Positions 12,193-19,942 of a stretch of 32,598 nt of DNA are shown one piece after another. This DNA comes from a virus. Numbering within the stretch: position 1 is the first letter of the stretch; each line of letters begins with the position of its first letter. The notes under the pieces are model-generated. The model was not told the origin of the DNA and made no database searches. It worked only from the letters and a program-made list of their open reading frames with translations. The stretch spans positions 1 to 32,598 of IMG/VR virus record IMGVR_UViG_3300037237_000074; one strand, given 5' to 3'. A program made the translations under genes and the position numbers.

Positions 12193-12468
12193 GTGAAAAT
12201 CCTAACCTTGCCCGCCCGCATACGTTCCCGCTGGGCTCAGTTCACGCAGGACAGCGACCAGCTTCACGAGTGGGTCCGCGAGCCGCTACCCGCGCAGGAC
12301 GAGACCGCGGAGCAGGCCGCGCTGATCGCCGAGCAGGCCGCGCTGATCCGCCAGCAGCGCGACCTGATCGCTCACATGCAGATGGCGCTGGTCGGCGCCG
12401 AAGTGGGCAAGGCCCGGGAGAACGTCGAGCAGATGAACGCCATCCTGAACGGGAAGCAGGTCACCTGA
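12193..12468 (+). CDS. Small coiled-coil protein
   Basis: 91 aa, GTG at 12193 with GGAAGGGA upstream. The centre repeats EQAALIAEQAALIRQQRDLI, a clear heptad-like coiled coil, and continues helical to NAILNGKQVT. It probably oligomerises. Short coiled-coil proteins of this type are frequent in actinophage early regions and have no assigned role. It is coupled to the next gene by TGATG. Confidence 0.6.
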   Translation: MKILTLPARIRSRWAQFTQDSDQLHEWVREPLPAQDETAEQAALIAEQAALIRQQRDLIAHMQMALVGAEVGKARENVEQMNAILNGKQVT

Positions 12469-12587
12469 TGCGATGCAAGTTCTGTTGCAAGCGGATCCAC
12501 TGCCCCTACTACTACGGCATGTGGCGCACCGTAGACGGCGGCACCCTGTTCTGCTACGCCAGCCGCACTGGCTACCATGCGCCGTAA
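12468..12587 (+). CDS. Cysteine-rich micro-protein
   Basis: 39 aa, ATG at 12468 overlapping the previous stop. It begins MRCKFCCKRIHCPYYYGMWR and ends ASRTGYHAP. The spacing C-x2-C-C-x4-C with a further Cys at 29 suggests one zinc knuckle. Too short for family assignment. It overlaps the next small frame. Confidence 0.5.
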   Translation: MRCKFCCKRIHCPYYYGMWRTVDGGTLFCYASRTGYHAP

Positions 12588-12690
12588 CCGCCGCCGCCGC
12601 TACTACGCCCCGATGTCCGGCCGCAGGCTGCGCCGCTACGCGCTCGCCCGGCTCATTCCCTGGCCTATCAGGTGGCTGCTCGGCATCTGA
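12577..12690 (+). CDS. Very basic micro-protein
   Basis: 37 aa, ATG at 12577 inside the end of the previous gene: MRRNRRRRYYAPMSGRRLRR then a hydrophobic C-terminal half (ALARLIPWPIRWLLGI). The Arg-rich head and amphipathic or hydrophobic tail suggest a membrane- or nucleic-acid-binding peptide. No ribosome binding site is clear; coupling to the upstream gene is likely. It may be spurious. Confidence 0.4.
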   Translation: MRRNRRRRYYAPMSGRRLRRYALARLIPWPIRWLLGI

Positions 12691-12707
12691 GAGAAGGTGA
12701 GACCCCC

Positions 12708-12752
12708 GTGATTGGACACGAGCGAATCCCCGAACCGTGGGAAGACGACTAA
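12708..12752 (+). CDS. Possible 14-residue terminal peptide
   Basis: GTG at 12708 with GAGAAGGTGAG 6-16 bases upstream encodes 14 residues (VIGHERIPEPWEDD) before TAA. It is listed because of the ribosome binding site and its position before the terminator, but the frame is so short that chance is the main alternative. Confidence 0.2.
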   Translation: MIGHERIPEPWEDD

Positions 12753-12764
12753 GAGACGCTAGAC

Positions 12765-12797
12765 GGGCGCCGCACCTGCCCCCCGGGTGCGGCGCCC
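12765..12797. terminator. Bidirectional hairpin between convergent operons
   Basis: A perfect 12-bp stem, GGGCGCCGCACC (12765-12776) with GGTGCGGCGCCC (12786-12797) and a C-rich 9-nt loop, followed on the plus strand by CTTAGCTT. It lies exactly between the plus-strand early genes and the minus-strand late operon, whose last stop codon is adjacent. It should stop both transcripts. Confidence 0.85.
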
Positions 12798-13445
12798 TTA
12801 GCTTGCCTGCCGTTCCTGCCAGGCCCGTTGCCGCCGCCGCGCCCCGACGATGCTGGTGTCGCGGATCGCTGGCCGCCCCAGCCGCGCATCGCGCCCCCAC
12901 TGCGGCGCGGGTGGCTCCGGGTAGTACCAGTGCCGCCGCGCCGCCCTGCGTGCCACTGAGAGCCGCTGCTTGAACGCTGCCAGGCTGATACCGAGCGCCA
13001 GCGCTGACGCCTCGTAGGTGCCGAACTCGCCGAGCACAGACAGCACTTCATAGTCGGTGTCGTGCAGTCGTGCGGCCACCTGCCAGACGGCGACGCGCTC
13101 GACCAGGTTCTCAACCCATTCAGGCTCGCCGCGGTCGCCTGCGTGCCAGTAGCGGGCGAAGCCGTGAATCATGCCGTGCGCGGGCCCGCGGTCCCGGTGA
13201 TGGTCGATGCCCCAGCCGCGCACAAGCTGCGCCGCCTCACGGTTGATAGCCTGCCGCGCCCCGTTCATCAGGTCCCCGATGCCCGGCGCGGCCTCGGCCG
13301 AGTAGAGGATCTCGACGAGCGCGCAGGCAGCGATGTCTTGCGCCTCGTCTAGCTCGACGGCCGTCGAGTACGTGCAGCGGGCAGCCTTGCGCGCCAGGGC
13401 GGCCAGACGGTCAACCGTCCAGCCGTGCGGCAGCTCGCCGTCCAC
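12798..13445 (-). CDS. Sigma-70-like / HTH protein, last gene of late operon
   Basis: 215 aa. The N-terminal part (DEAQDIAACALVEILYSAEA, with DLMNGARQAINREAAQLV) is helical like a sigma region-2 module. Residues about 115-170 (RVAVWQVAARLHDTDYEVLS and then YEASALALGISLAAFKQRLS followed by VARRAARR) match the region-4 helix-turn-helix pattern of ECF-type sigma factors. The C-terminus is basic (GARRRQRAWQERQAS). It might direct RNA polymerase to phage promoters or act as a DNA-binding remnant. Its position, last in the structural operon, is unusual for an early activator. Confidence 0.55.
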   Translation of the reverse strand: MDGELPHGWTVDRLAALARKAARCTYSTAVELDEAQDIAACALVEILYSAEAAPGIGDLMNGARQAINREAAQLVRGWGIDHHRDRGPAHGMIHGFARYWHAGDRGEPEWVENLVERVAVWQVAARLHDTDYEVLSVLGEFGTYEASALALGISLAAFKQRLSVARRAARRHWYYPEPPAPQWGRDARLGRPAIRDTSIVGARRRQRAWQERQAS

Positions 13446-13470
13446 TGGCCTGCCCGCTGCACGTAGCGCG

Positions 13471-13755
13471 TCAGGAAGCCGGCGGGGCCGGGGTCACAGC
13501 CGGGTCGGCCGCCTGCAGCTGCGCGGTGAACCCGTTGATGCTCGCCACCACGGCCTCGGCCTGGTCGGCGGTCACGCCGCCCGAGATCGACGCGGCGAGG
13601 TCGGCGAGGAAGGTCGTCACCTCGGTCCCGAGCGCGGTCACGGCAGCGTTCAGGTCGTCAACAGCAGCCATCTGCTTGTCCAATCTCTCGAGGATGGCGT
13701 CCAGCCGGGCGGCCAGATGCCTGCAGTGCTCGTGCTCACACGGCGGCCAGTTCAC
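13471..13755 (-). CDS. Small coiled-coil late protein
   Basis: 94 aa, GTG at 13755 chosen because GGAGG lies 7 bases upstream; an in-frame ATG at 13779 lacks a site. N-terminal CEHEHC could bind metal. The rest is helical with hydrophobic spacing (LAARLDAILERLDKQMAAVD, then LGTEVTTFLADLAASI) and a Pro/Ala end. Such proteins are common after tail genes of actinophages; role unknown. It overlaps the membrane protein gene, so a lysis-related role is possible. Confidence 0.55.
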   Translation of the reverse strand: MNWPPCEHEHCRHLAARLDAILERLDKQMAAVDDLNAAVTALGTEVTTFLADLAASISGGVTADQAEAVVASINGFTAQLQAADPAVTPAPPAS

Positions 13756-14245
13756 CGCAGTGCCTCCGCCCCGGAACATCCCAGTGCGGCAGGTATCTCA
13801 GCTTCCATAAGGGCCCCTCCCGGTCGAGCCGTTCGGTCTCAAACAGCTCCATGCGTTTGCGCATGTCCGCGACGTCCACCGACAGCTGCGAGATCTGCGG
13901 GCTGGTCGCCAGCCGGTGCGCCGCATGGTCTGCGGCCAGCGTGTCCACAGCATCCCGCAGCGACGTCCCGCCGTTCGGGAACACCTGCACAGTGATCCGC
14001 CCGACGTTCGCGCTGAGCGTCTCGATGCGCGCTTCCATCCCCGGCCGTGGCGCGAGCCCGTCGCGTGCGGGCTGCCCGAAATATGAGTCAAGGAAGTGCG
14101 TGATCCGGTTCGACAGCCGCCACGCGTGACGGGCCGCCCACCAGAGCAACCCGGAGACGGCGACAGCCGCAGCGGTCAGCCCCCCGATCCACGCCGGGAG
14201 GTTCGAGCTGCCCGCCGACGCCGACGCGATCCAGTGGTGGGCCAT
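13736..14245 (-). CDS. Membrane-anchored coiled-coil protein (DUF2746-like, holin candidate)
   Basis: 169 aa, ATG at 14245 with GAGAAGGTGA upstream. One transmembrane helix at about 16-40 (LPAWIGGLTAAAVAVSGLLW) is followed by a soluble region with NGGTSLRDAVDTLAADHAAH and a coiled coil (QISQLSVDVADMRKRMELFE). The segment N-G-G-x-S-L-R-D resembles the mycobacteriophage DUF2746 family, often found near lysis genes. A holin-accessory role is possible; one helix only makes a classical holin less certain. Confidence 0.55.
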   Translation of the reverse strand: MAHHWIASASAGSSNLPAWIGGLTAAAVAVSGLLWWAARHAWRLSNRITHFLDSYFGQPARDGLAPRPGMEARIETLSANVGRITVQVFPNGGTSLRDAVDTLAADHAAHRLATSPQISQLSVDVADMRKRMELFETERLDREGPLWKLRYLPHWDVPGRRHCGELAAV

Positions 14246-14246
14246 G

Positions 14247-14822
14247 TCAGTTCACCTTCTCGAAGATCGTCCCCACGCACGCCAGGGTCGGCGAGCCGGT
14301 AGCCGACGCCCACTTGGCCTGCACCGCGAAACTGTTCGCTGCCGTCGAGTCCTGCGTGATGGCCGAGTGCGTGGCGCCGCGGATGCCGACCGTGTTGTCC
14401 GCCGCGGTGCCCGGGGCGAGCGCGTTCGCTGTCTCGCTGACCCCGCCGCTGATCGACGCGTACCAGGTGGCTGTCGAGCCCGGCGCGACACAGACGATCT
14501 TGATGATGAACTCGAAGTCGAACGCCGCCGACGCTGAGAGGGCCGTGGAGACGATCGCCGGGGTGGTGCCGATCTGCGTGCCGGCCAGCGCGCAGGCGAG
14601 CGTGAGCGTCTGCTGTGTGCTGCCCCAGGTGCCGTTCCCGAACGTGGTCAGCCGGTAGGCAGTGCCCGCGAGCGCGTCACCCGCCGGCAGGTTGTAGCTG
14701 CTGCTCAGGTTCGCGAAGGTCGTGTTGTTCACCGTGTGCGCCGTGGTGTCCGCTGTGCCGTAAATCCGGTTCAGCACGGCCGGCGTGATCGGCTGGCCAG
14801 CCAGGACGAGTGTCTGCCCCAT
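14247..14822 (-). CDS. Beta-rich distal tail protein
   Basis: 191 aa, ATG at 14822 with AGGGGGA upstream. It begins MGQTLVLAGQPITPAVLNRI, then a Ser/Thr/Ala-rich beta region (YRLTTFGNGTWGSTQQTLTL, FDFEFIIKIVCVAPGSTATW) ending TIFEKVN. This resembles small minor-tail or fibre proteins that follow the large tail gene in actinophages. It is probably a virion component at the tail tip. No enzyme motif is visible. Confidence 0.6.
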   Translation of the reverse strand: MGQTLVLAGQPITPAVLNRIYGTADTTAHTVNNTTFANLSSSYNLPAGDALAGTAYRLTTFGNGTWGSTQQTLTLACALAGTQIGTTPAIVSTALSASAAFDFEFIIKIVCVAPGSTATWYASISGGVSETANALAPGTAADNTVGIRGATHSAITQDSTAANSFAVQAKWASATGSPTLACVGTIFEKVN

Positions 14823-14830
14823 CAGTCCCC

Positions 14831-17800
14831 CTATAGCGCCGCGTAGGCGATCGCGGTGAGGCTGACGGCCTCCCCGGCGTTGTGTGCCTTCTGCACCCCG
14901 TTGACCGAGCGGGTCACGGTGAACGTCTGCGGGCTGCTCGTGCCGTCGATCTCCGTGACGGTCATGTCCTCGCCCGCGATGGTGATGCCGAACGGGAACG
15001 CATAGCCGTAGTCAGCCAGGTCGATCCACACGGCGTTCGGGCTGGGAGTGTCCACGGCGAACGACGTGTCGCCCGTGCCGATGCCCGAGTGCAACTGGCT
15101 GCCGTCCGTGTTGGCCCTGGCCAGCGTTCCCGTGCCGTCGTCGGCGAGCGCGATCTCATACGGCACTTCCGGCACGCAGGTCGCCGCGATGACCCACTGG
15201 TAGGCGTTCAGCGTCTCCGTGTAGCCGTAGATCAGCTGGTCGATGTTGCCCGGGGGAAGCGGCGCCGACGCGGTGTCGATCACCTGCAGGTGATCCCCGA
15301 TATCGGCCGCCACCGTGTCGGCGAAGTCCGGCAGGATCTCCTGCCGGGCCATGTCCAGGTTGATCTGCGGATACCGCAGCTCGTCCACCGTGCCGATGTA
15401 GGCCGTCCACGACGCGAGGTCCGGAAGCTGGCTGTCGTCGTAGACGTTCGGCGACTGGGAAAAGGTGTACGGGCCCACCCCGTCGGGCGGATCGGAGACC
15501 GACAGCGGGCCCGTGGTCACCTGGAACTCGCTCGAGGATCCGTTCGGCCGGGACATCGTGACGTCGTTGCGCAATAGCTGGTCGTCGTCGGTGGGCTGCA
15601 GCGGGAACGCCAGCTCGGCGATGCCGTAGTCAAGCTGCACGGCCGGGTCCTGGACGTACAGCGAGTAGCGGGAACGGTAGGCCACCCCGAACGAGTCCCG
15701 CGTCTCAAACAGCAGGCCCCGGTCAGCGTCTTCGCAGTCCTGCAGGAGCTGGGTCACCTTGACCGGCAGTTGCGGGCCGACCAGCGCCGTCGAGTCGGTA
15801 TAGCCCGCAGCGTCGGTGAACACGTAGGGGATGCCCTGCTCAGTGCAGACCCGCACGAACCGCGCAGCGGCAGTCTCACCCGCGTACGCGGCCAGCGGGC
15901 CCGCCAGTGCGGTGATCGTGTCGTAGCCGCTCTCCTGCAGCGTCAGGTGCGCCCACGACGTAGACATCAGGGTGCCGGCCGGGTTCATCACCGCGTCGAA
16001 CGGCTCGCCGAGACTGGCCGACGTGAGCGTGCCCGTGGACGTCGCCGCCGCCGTGGATTCGCCGGCGATGATGCCGGTCAGCTTGTACGCCACATTGCTG
16101 CCCGACGTGGTGAGCTCGGCACTGACGAGCAGGTAGACGCCGTCAGCGCCGAACGTCACCTCGCCCGTCGTGAACAGCTGCGCCCCGGCGCCCGTGAACC
16201 CGGACAGGGTCAGGCTCCCGCCGTTCGCCGTGTTGTAGATCACGTCCGCGTAGTCGATCGTGCCCGTCGTATACATCCGGGCCACGACACTGCCGTCCAC
16301 GTCGCCGCCGCTGGGGATGTGCAGGACGAAGCGCATCACGTTCGCCGTCACGCCCGCCGCTGGCGCCCCGCCCGCCGCCCAGGAGACGCTGATCAGGCCC
16401 TTAGCGCCCGCCGCGTTGCCTCCGAGCGAGTCATAACCGCCGCCGCCGCCGCCCGGCAGCGACGTCGGCGAGGCGTTGAACGACGACCCGGCCAGCGTCC
16501 CGCCGCCAGGACCCCCGCCAGTGACAGCCGCGCCGCCCGCCTCGGTCGCCCCGGCGTTACCCGCGGAAGCCGACCCGCCAGACGACCCGCCACCGCCGCC
16601 GACAGCAGCAGCAGGCGCCGCCGTGGACGTGTACCAGTAGCACTGCACCTCACCGCGGGCACCGCTGCCACCACTGCCGCCCGTCGAGGATGCGTTTGTG
16701 TACCCGCCGCCGCCACCACCACCGGGCGCGCTGCCGCTCTTGCCGGTACGGGAACCCGACGTCGAGATGCCGCCATTGCCGCCAGAGCCGCCAGCCGGGA
16801 CACTGCCAGACCCGCCACCGCCGCCAGCGCCAGCTCCGCCGCTGGGACCGCCCTGCCCGCTCCCGCCGCCGCCGCCGATGCTGGCCCCGCCGCCACCGCC
16901 GCCGCCCTTGTTCCCGCCGCCACCGAACCCGCCGCTGCCGCCGTCGTATGTTCCGGTCTCGCCACCCAGGCCACCCGCAGCGCCGGGCGTGCCACCGCTG
17001 CCGCCCGACGTGGAGAACGAGCCGTTGAACTTTGACGGGCCGGGGCCGATACCGCCGTCGCCTATACCGCCACCAGCGCCGCCAGTGCCGACCGTGACCG
17101 AGTAGTTGTTACCTGCCGACACGCCCGGGTTAGCGCTCGTGAAAGCGCCCCCGCCGCCTGCGCCGCCGCCGTCGCTGGCGCCACCCCCGGCGCCGCCAGC
17201 ACCCGGACCCCAGAGGTAGACGGTCAGCGACCCGGGGACATAGTTCGACGGGCACGACCAGGTGCCCGACGACGTGAACGTCTGACTGGACTGCGACTCG
17301 CTGCCCGACCCCCCAGGACCGCCTGAGCCCGCCGCTCCCGCCCCGCCGGCATAGTGAGTCGTGGCGCTGCTGCCGGTGCCCCCAGTGCCGCCTGTAGTCC
17401 CGTCAGAACTGCCCGAGCCGCCGCCGTGCGCCACGACCGTCGTGGACGAGTCCCCGTGCATCGTGGTGGTGCCGCCAGCGCTGCCCACCGTGTAGCTGTA
17501 GGCGTTCCCCGGCGTCACGGCCAGCGACCCGGACGCGTACTCGCCGCCACCGCCACCAGCGCCGCCCGTGTTCCCGTTGTAACCCGAGCCGGTCCCGCCA
17601 CCGCCCCAGCACTGCGTCAGGATCGCGTTCACGCCCGCAGGCGCAGTCCACGACCCCGACGACGTGAAGACAGCCGTGTTGGCCACGGGCAGCGCCCCGG
17701 CTACGCCCGTCGCCCCGGTGAACACTGCCCCGTTCATCGCCGGGAACGGTGCCGCAGACGCCAGGCCGCTGTCGCTCGCCAGCGTCGGCGCCCCGGTAAA

Positions 17801-19297
17801 CGTCATCGGGAAGCCGCCAGGCAGGCCAGAGGCGAGCGACGTCGCCAGCGACCCATCTTCGGCGGGCCACCACGCCAGAGGCGCCGTGTCGAGCGTCGCG
17901 TAGTAGCGGAACAGCGCCGAGCGGAGCGCCGCGTTCTGGTTCAGCCGCCGCAGGATCCCGTTCGCCGTGATCGACACGTAGATGTCGTTGCCGGTCTGGT
18001 CCCACGACGGAGGCCACTCGGCGATCTCGCCCCAGAAGCGGTAGGTGAGGTCCGGGGTGAACGCATCCGACTGCGCCGACACCCGGAACTGCGTGTTTCT
18101 GCCGATCAGCCCGTAGTACGGCGACAGCGGGTTACGCGGCGAGAACTGGCCGCCCCGGTTGTTCAGCTGGAACGTGCAGGTCGCCGGGTTCGACGTGCCC
18201 GCGCTCGACTCGTCCGGCCTGCCGCGGACGATCGTGATGGTGGCCCGCTGGTACACGTAGTCGGTGATGTCGGTCCAGGTGCCGCCGACGTTGAGCTCGA
18301 ACAGCAGGTTGAGGACGGACTGCGGGAACGGGAACGCTTGGTAGACCGTCCCGGACAACGCCAGCGGAGACAGCGCGAGGCCGCCGGTCGCCGAGTAGGT
18401 TTCGGTGTCCGTCGCCGACATGTGCAGCGGCGACAGCGCCAGCGAACCCGTGCCGATGTTGCCGACCTTGCCCGTGCCGGACATCGCCAGTGGCGGCAGC
18501 GCCACGCTGCCGCTGGACGGGATGACGCCGTTGTTCCCGGTGCCGGACATCGCCAGTGGCGGCAGCGCCAGCGACCCGGAGGTGGTGACCGGGTTCGCGA
18601 CCGCCACGGTCCCGGACATCTTCAGCGGCGACAACGCCATGCTGCCCGTAGACGTGGTGTTGCTGGTAGCCGGGAGGAAGGTTGCTACCACCGCCGCGAT
18701 GCCACCGGAAGTTCCAGTGCCCGAGTAGGTAGCCGTGCCTGTAGACGTCGTGATCTGGTACCCGGAAGTGGCGCCGTAATTGCTTGGCGGTGATACGGCG
18801 CTGAAGTTCGTCCAGGGAGACGACGGGCCCGTACACGTAACGGTGGCAGTGCCCGAGTTGTCGAACGCCATCCCTACCCAGAACTCAGCGGCCTGAGCTG
18901 TGGTGGAAGTCGTACCCGAACTGAAGGTGGTACCGACGCTGGTTGTAGCGCTTCCGCTGCTCACGTCCAGCGGTGACGAGGTGGCGAGACCCGAGACTTC
19001 GTAGGCGAAGATGATTCCCTGAGCGATCGTGCCGGTGATGCCAATTGCTGTTTGGCCACCAGCACAGTTGGGGTCAGCCCAGACGGCTACATGGCCGGCA
19101 TCGCTCCCAGTGTTGGCCCCTGTAGCCACTTGCGCGAAGTTGCCCGCCGACCCCCCGAGGGTGACGCCGGTTGGGGCAGTCGTGCCGCCGTAGTTCCCGA
19201 CGAGCACGATGAGGCAGTTGCCCGCCGTGGTTGAACTGCTGAGCGTGAGCGCAGTGTTGCTGGTTACGGTCTTGTGCTGGACCAGGGTGATGCTCAC
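14831..19297 (-). CDS. Large glycine-rich minor tail/receptor-binding protein
   Basis: 1488 aa, GTG at 19297 with GGGGG upstream. Order: beta-rich N-terminal domain (1 to about 215); five units of about 21-23 aa like SGSLALPPLAMSGTG (about 215-330); the conserved actinophage minor-tail block with GTWTDITDYVYQR, RGRPDES and NNRGGQFSPRNPLSPYYG (about 340-420); an extreme Gly-rich stretch (about 550-975) with WTAPAGVNAI and FTSSGTWSCP repeats; and a C-terminal block with ARFVRVCTEQGIPYVF. It should form the tail tip and contact the host envelope. The long N-terminal extension before the conserved block is unusual. The opposite strand has long open frames here; these are compositional shadows. 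Confidence 0.8.
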   Translation of the reverse strand: MSITLVQHKTVTSNTALTLSSSTTAGNCLIVLVGNYGGTTAPTGVTLGGSAGNFAQVATGANTGSDAGHVAVWADPNCAGGQTAIGITGTIAQGIIFAYEVSGLATSSPLDVSSGSATTSVGTTFSSGTTSTTAQAAEFWVGMAFDNSGTATVTCTGPSSPWTNFSAVSPPSNYGATSGYQITTSTGTATYSGTGTSGGIAAVVATFLPATSNTTSTGSMALSPLKMSGTVAVANPVTTSGSLALPPLAMSGTGNNGVIPSSGSVALPPLAMSGTGKVGNIGTGSLALSPLHMSATDTETYSATGGLALSPLALSGTVYQAFPFPQSVLNLLFELNVGGTWTDITDYVYQRATITIVRGRPDESSAGTSNPATCTFQLNNRGGQFSPRNPLSPYYGLIGRNTQFRVSAQSDAFTPDLTYRFWGEIAEWPPSWDQTGNDIYVSITANGILRRLNQNAALRSALFRYYATLDTAPLAWWPAEDGSLATSLASGLPGGFPMTFTGAPTLASDSGLASAAPFPAMNGAVFTGATGVAGALPVANTAVFTSSGSWTAPAGVNAILTQCWGGGGTGSGYNGNTGGAGGGGGEYASGSLAVTPGNAYSYTVGSAGGTTTMHGDSSTTVVAHGGGSGSSDGTTGGTGGTGSSATTHYAGGAGAAGSGGPGGSGSESQSSQTFTSSGTWSCPSNYVPGSLTVYLWGPGAGGAGGGASDGGGAGGGGAFTSANPGVSAGNNYSVTVGTGGAGGGIGDGGIGPGPSKFNGSFSTSGGSGGTPGAAGGLGGETGTYDGGSGGFGGGGNKGGGGGGGASIGGGGGSGQGGPSGGAGAGGGGGSGSVPAGGSGGNGGISTSGSRTGKSGSAPGGGGGGGYTNASSTGGSGGSGARGEVQCYWYTSTAAPAAAVGGGGGSSGGSASAGNAGATEAGGAAVTGGGPGGGTLAGSSFNASPTSLPGGGGGGYDSLGGNAAGAKGLISVSWAAGGAPAAGVTANVMRFVLHIPSGGDVDGSVVARMYTTGTIDYADVIYNTANGGSLTLSGFTGAGAQLFTTGEVTFGADGVYLLVSAELTTSGSNVAYKLTGIIAGESTAAATSTGTLTSASLGEPFDAVMNPAGTLMSTSWAHLTLQESGYDTITALAGPLAAYAGETAAARFVRVCTEQGIPYVFTDAAGYTDSTALVGPQLPVKVTQLLQDCEDADRGLLFETRDSFGVAYRSRYSLYVQDPAVQLDYGIAELAFPLQPTDDDQLLRNDVTMSRPNGSSSEFQVTTGPLSVSDPPDGVGPYTFSQSPNVYDDSQLPDLASWTAYIGTVDELRYPQINLDMARQEILPDFADTVAADIGDHLQVIDTASAPLPPGNIDQLIYGYTETLNAYQWVIAATCVPEVPYEIALADDGTGTLARANTDGSQLHSGIGTGDTSFAVDTPSPNAVWIDLADYGYAFPFGITIAGEDMTVTEIDGTSSPQTFTVTRSVNGVQKAHNAGEAVSLTAIAYAAL

Positions 19298-19317
19298 CAG
19301 AACCCCCTACGGGCAGG

Positions 19318-19354
19318 CGTCACCACGGCAGGACTAGCTCCTGCCGTGGTGACG
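19318..19354 (-). terminator. Perfect 16-bp hairpin inside tail operon
   Basis: CGTCACCACGGCAGGA (19318-19333), loop CTAGC, and its exact complement (19339-19354). It separates the 141-aa tail protein gene from the 1488-aa tail gene on the minus strand. No T-run follows. It could partly terminate transcription to lower fibre synthesis, or protect the upstream mRNA end. Confidence 0.75.
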
Positions 19355-19374
19355 GTTCCGGTGGTCATCGCTGG

Positions 19375-19800
19375 CTAGGCTTCGGACTGCGTGATCGTGA
19401 ACGCAGAGCAGGACACGGTCGCACCCGAGGTGATCGACAGCGAGTTCAGGTTCAGGTCCGCACCCGAGGTCCCCACGCTGCCCATCGCCGCCACAGTCGT
19501 CCCGTTGGACAGCAGCAACGCGAAATACCCAGCCGTCCCGGTGTTCCCCGCAGTGCCGGACGTGATCGAGTTCGCGGTCGCGGTGACCACTCTCGAGCCG
19601 GTCGAACCGGACGCCGACGACGCACCGAACGCCGTGCTGCCCAACGTCAACGTGGCCAGCAGCGTCCCGGCCAGCGCCTGGTTCGCATCACCAGGCTGCG
19701 ACCCGGTGTAGATGACCATTTTCCCGCTGTTCAGCAGCGCAGTGACAGCATTGACGCCTGCCTCTACTTCCGCATCCGAGAAAAACGGGTTGTTAGCCAC
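19375..19800 (-). CDS. Small structural tail protein
   Basis: 141 aa, GTG at 19800 with GGAG nine bases upstream; a TTG at 19815 is less likely. It begins MANNPFFSDAEVEAGVNAVT, then MVIYTGSQPGDANQALAGTL and LLATLTLGSTAFGAS. The pattern of a Y-x-G-x-Q-P-x-x-A-x-x-A-L segment followed by L-L-A-T-L occurs in many phage minor structural proteins, which supports a virion role. The remainder is Ser/Thr/Gly-rich beta structure. It precedes the strong hairpin at 19318. Confidence 0.65.
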   Translation of the reverse strand: MANNPFFSDAEVEAGVNAVTALLNSGKMVIYTGSQPGDANQALAGTLLATLTLGSTAFGASSASGSTGSRVVTATANSITSGTAGNTGTAGYFALLLSNGTTVAAMGSVGTSGADLNLNSLSITSGATVSCSAFTITQSEA

Positions 19801-19930
19801 GGTTCCCCGCTCCAATCTGCGGCAGCGACAGGCCGCCGCCGCACGTGATCACCTGCGGTGCGTCGCTGCCCGTGCCCGAATCGTCGCTGGCCGTGACCGG
19901 CTCAGTGCGCGGCTCGTCCTGGTCGTCCAT
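19793..19930 (-). CDS. 45-residue acidic protein between tape measure and tail genes
   Basis: ATG at 19930 with GGAGGG six bases upstream encodes 45 aa: MDDQDEPRTEPVTASDDSGT followed by a C-terminal VITCGGGLSLPQIGAGNRG. The stop overlaps the start of the next gene by 8 bp, so it would place ribosomes for it. The product is acidic and probably disordered. Function unknown; it may serve mainly as a translational coupling peptide. Confidence 0.5.
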   Translation of the reverse strand: MDDQDEPRTEPVTASDDSGTGSDAPQVITCGGGLSLPQIGAGNRG

Positions 19931-19942
19931 GTCATCCCTCCG

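Noticed and set aside
15770-17035. Plus-strand open frame opposite the Gly-rich tail gene
   Set aside because: Its sequence is only Arg/Ala complement of glycine codons and lacks any domain.
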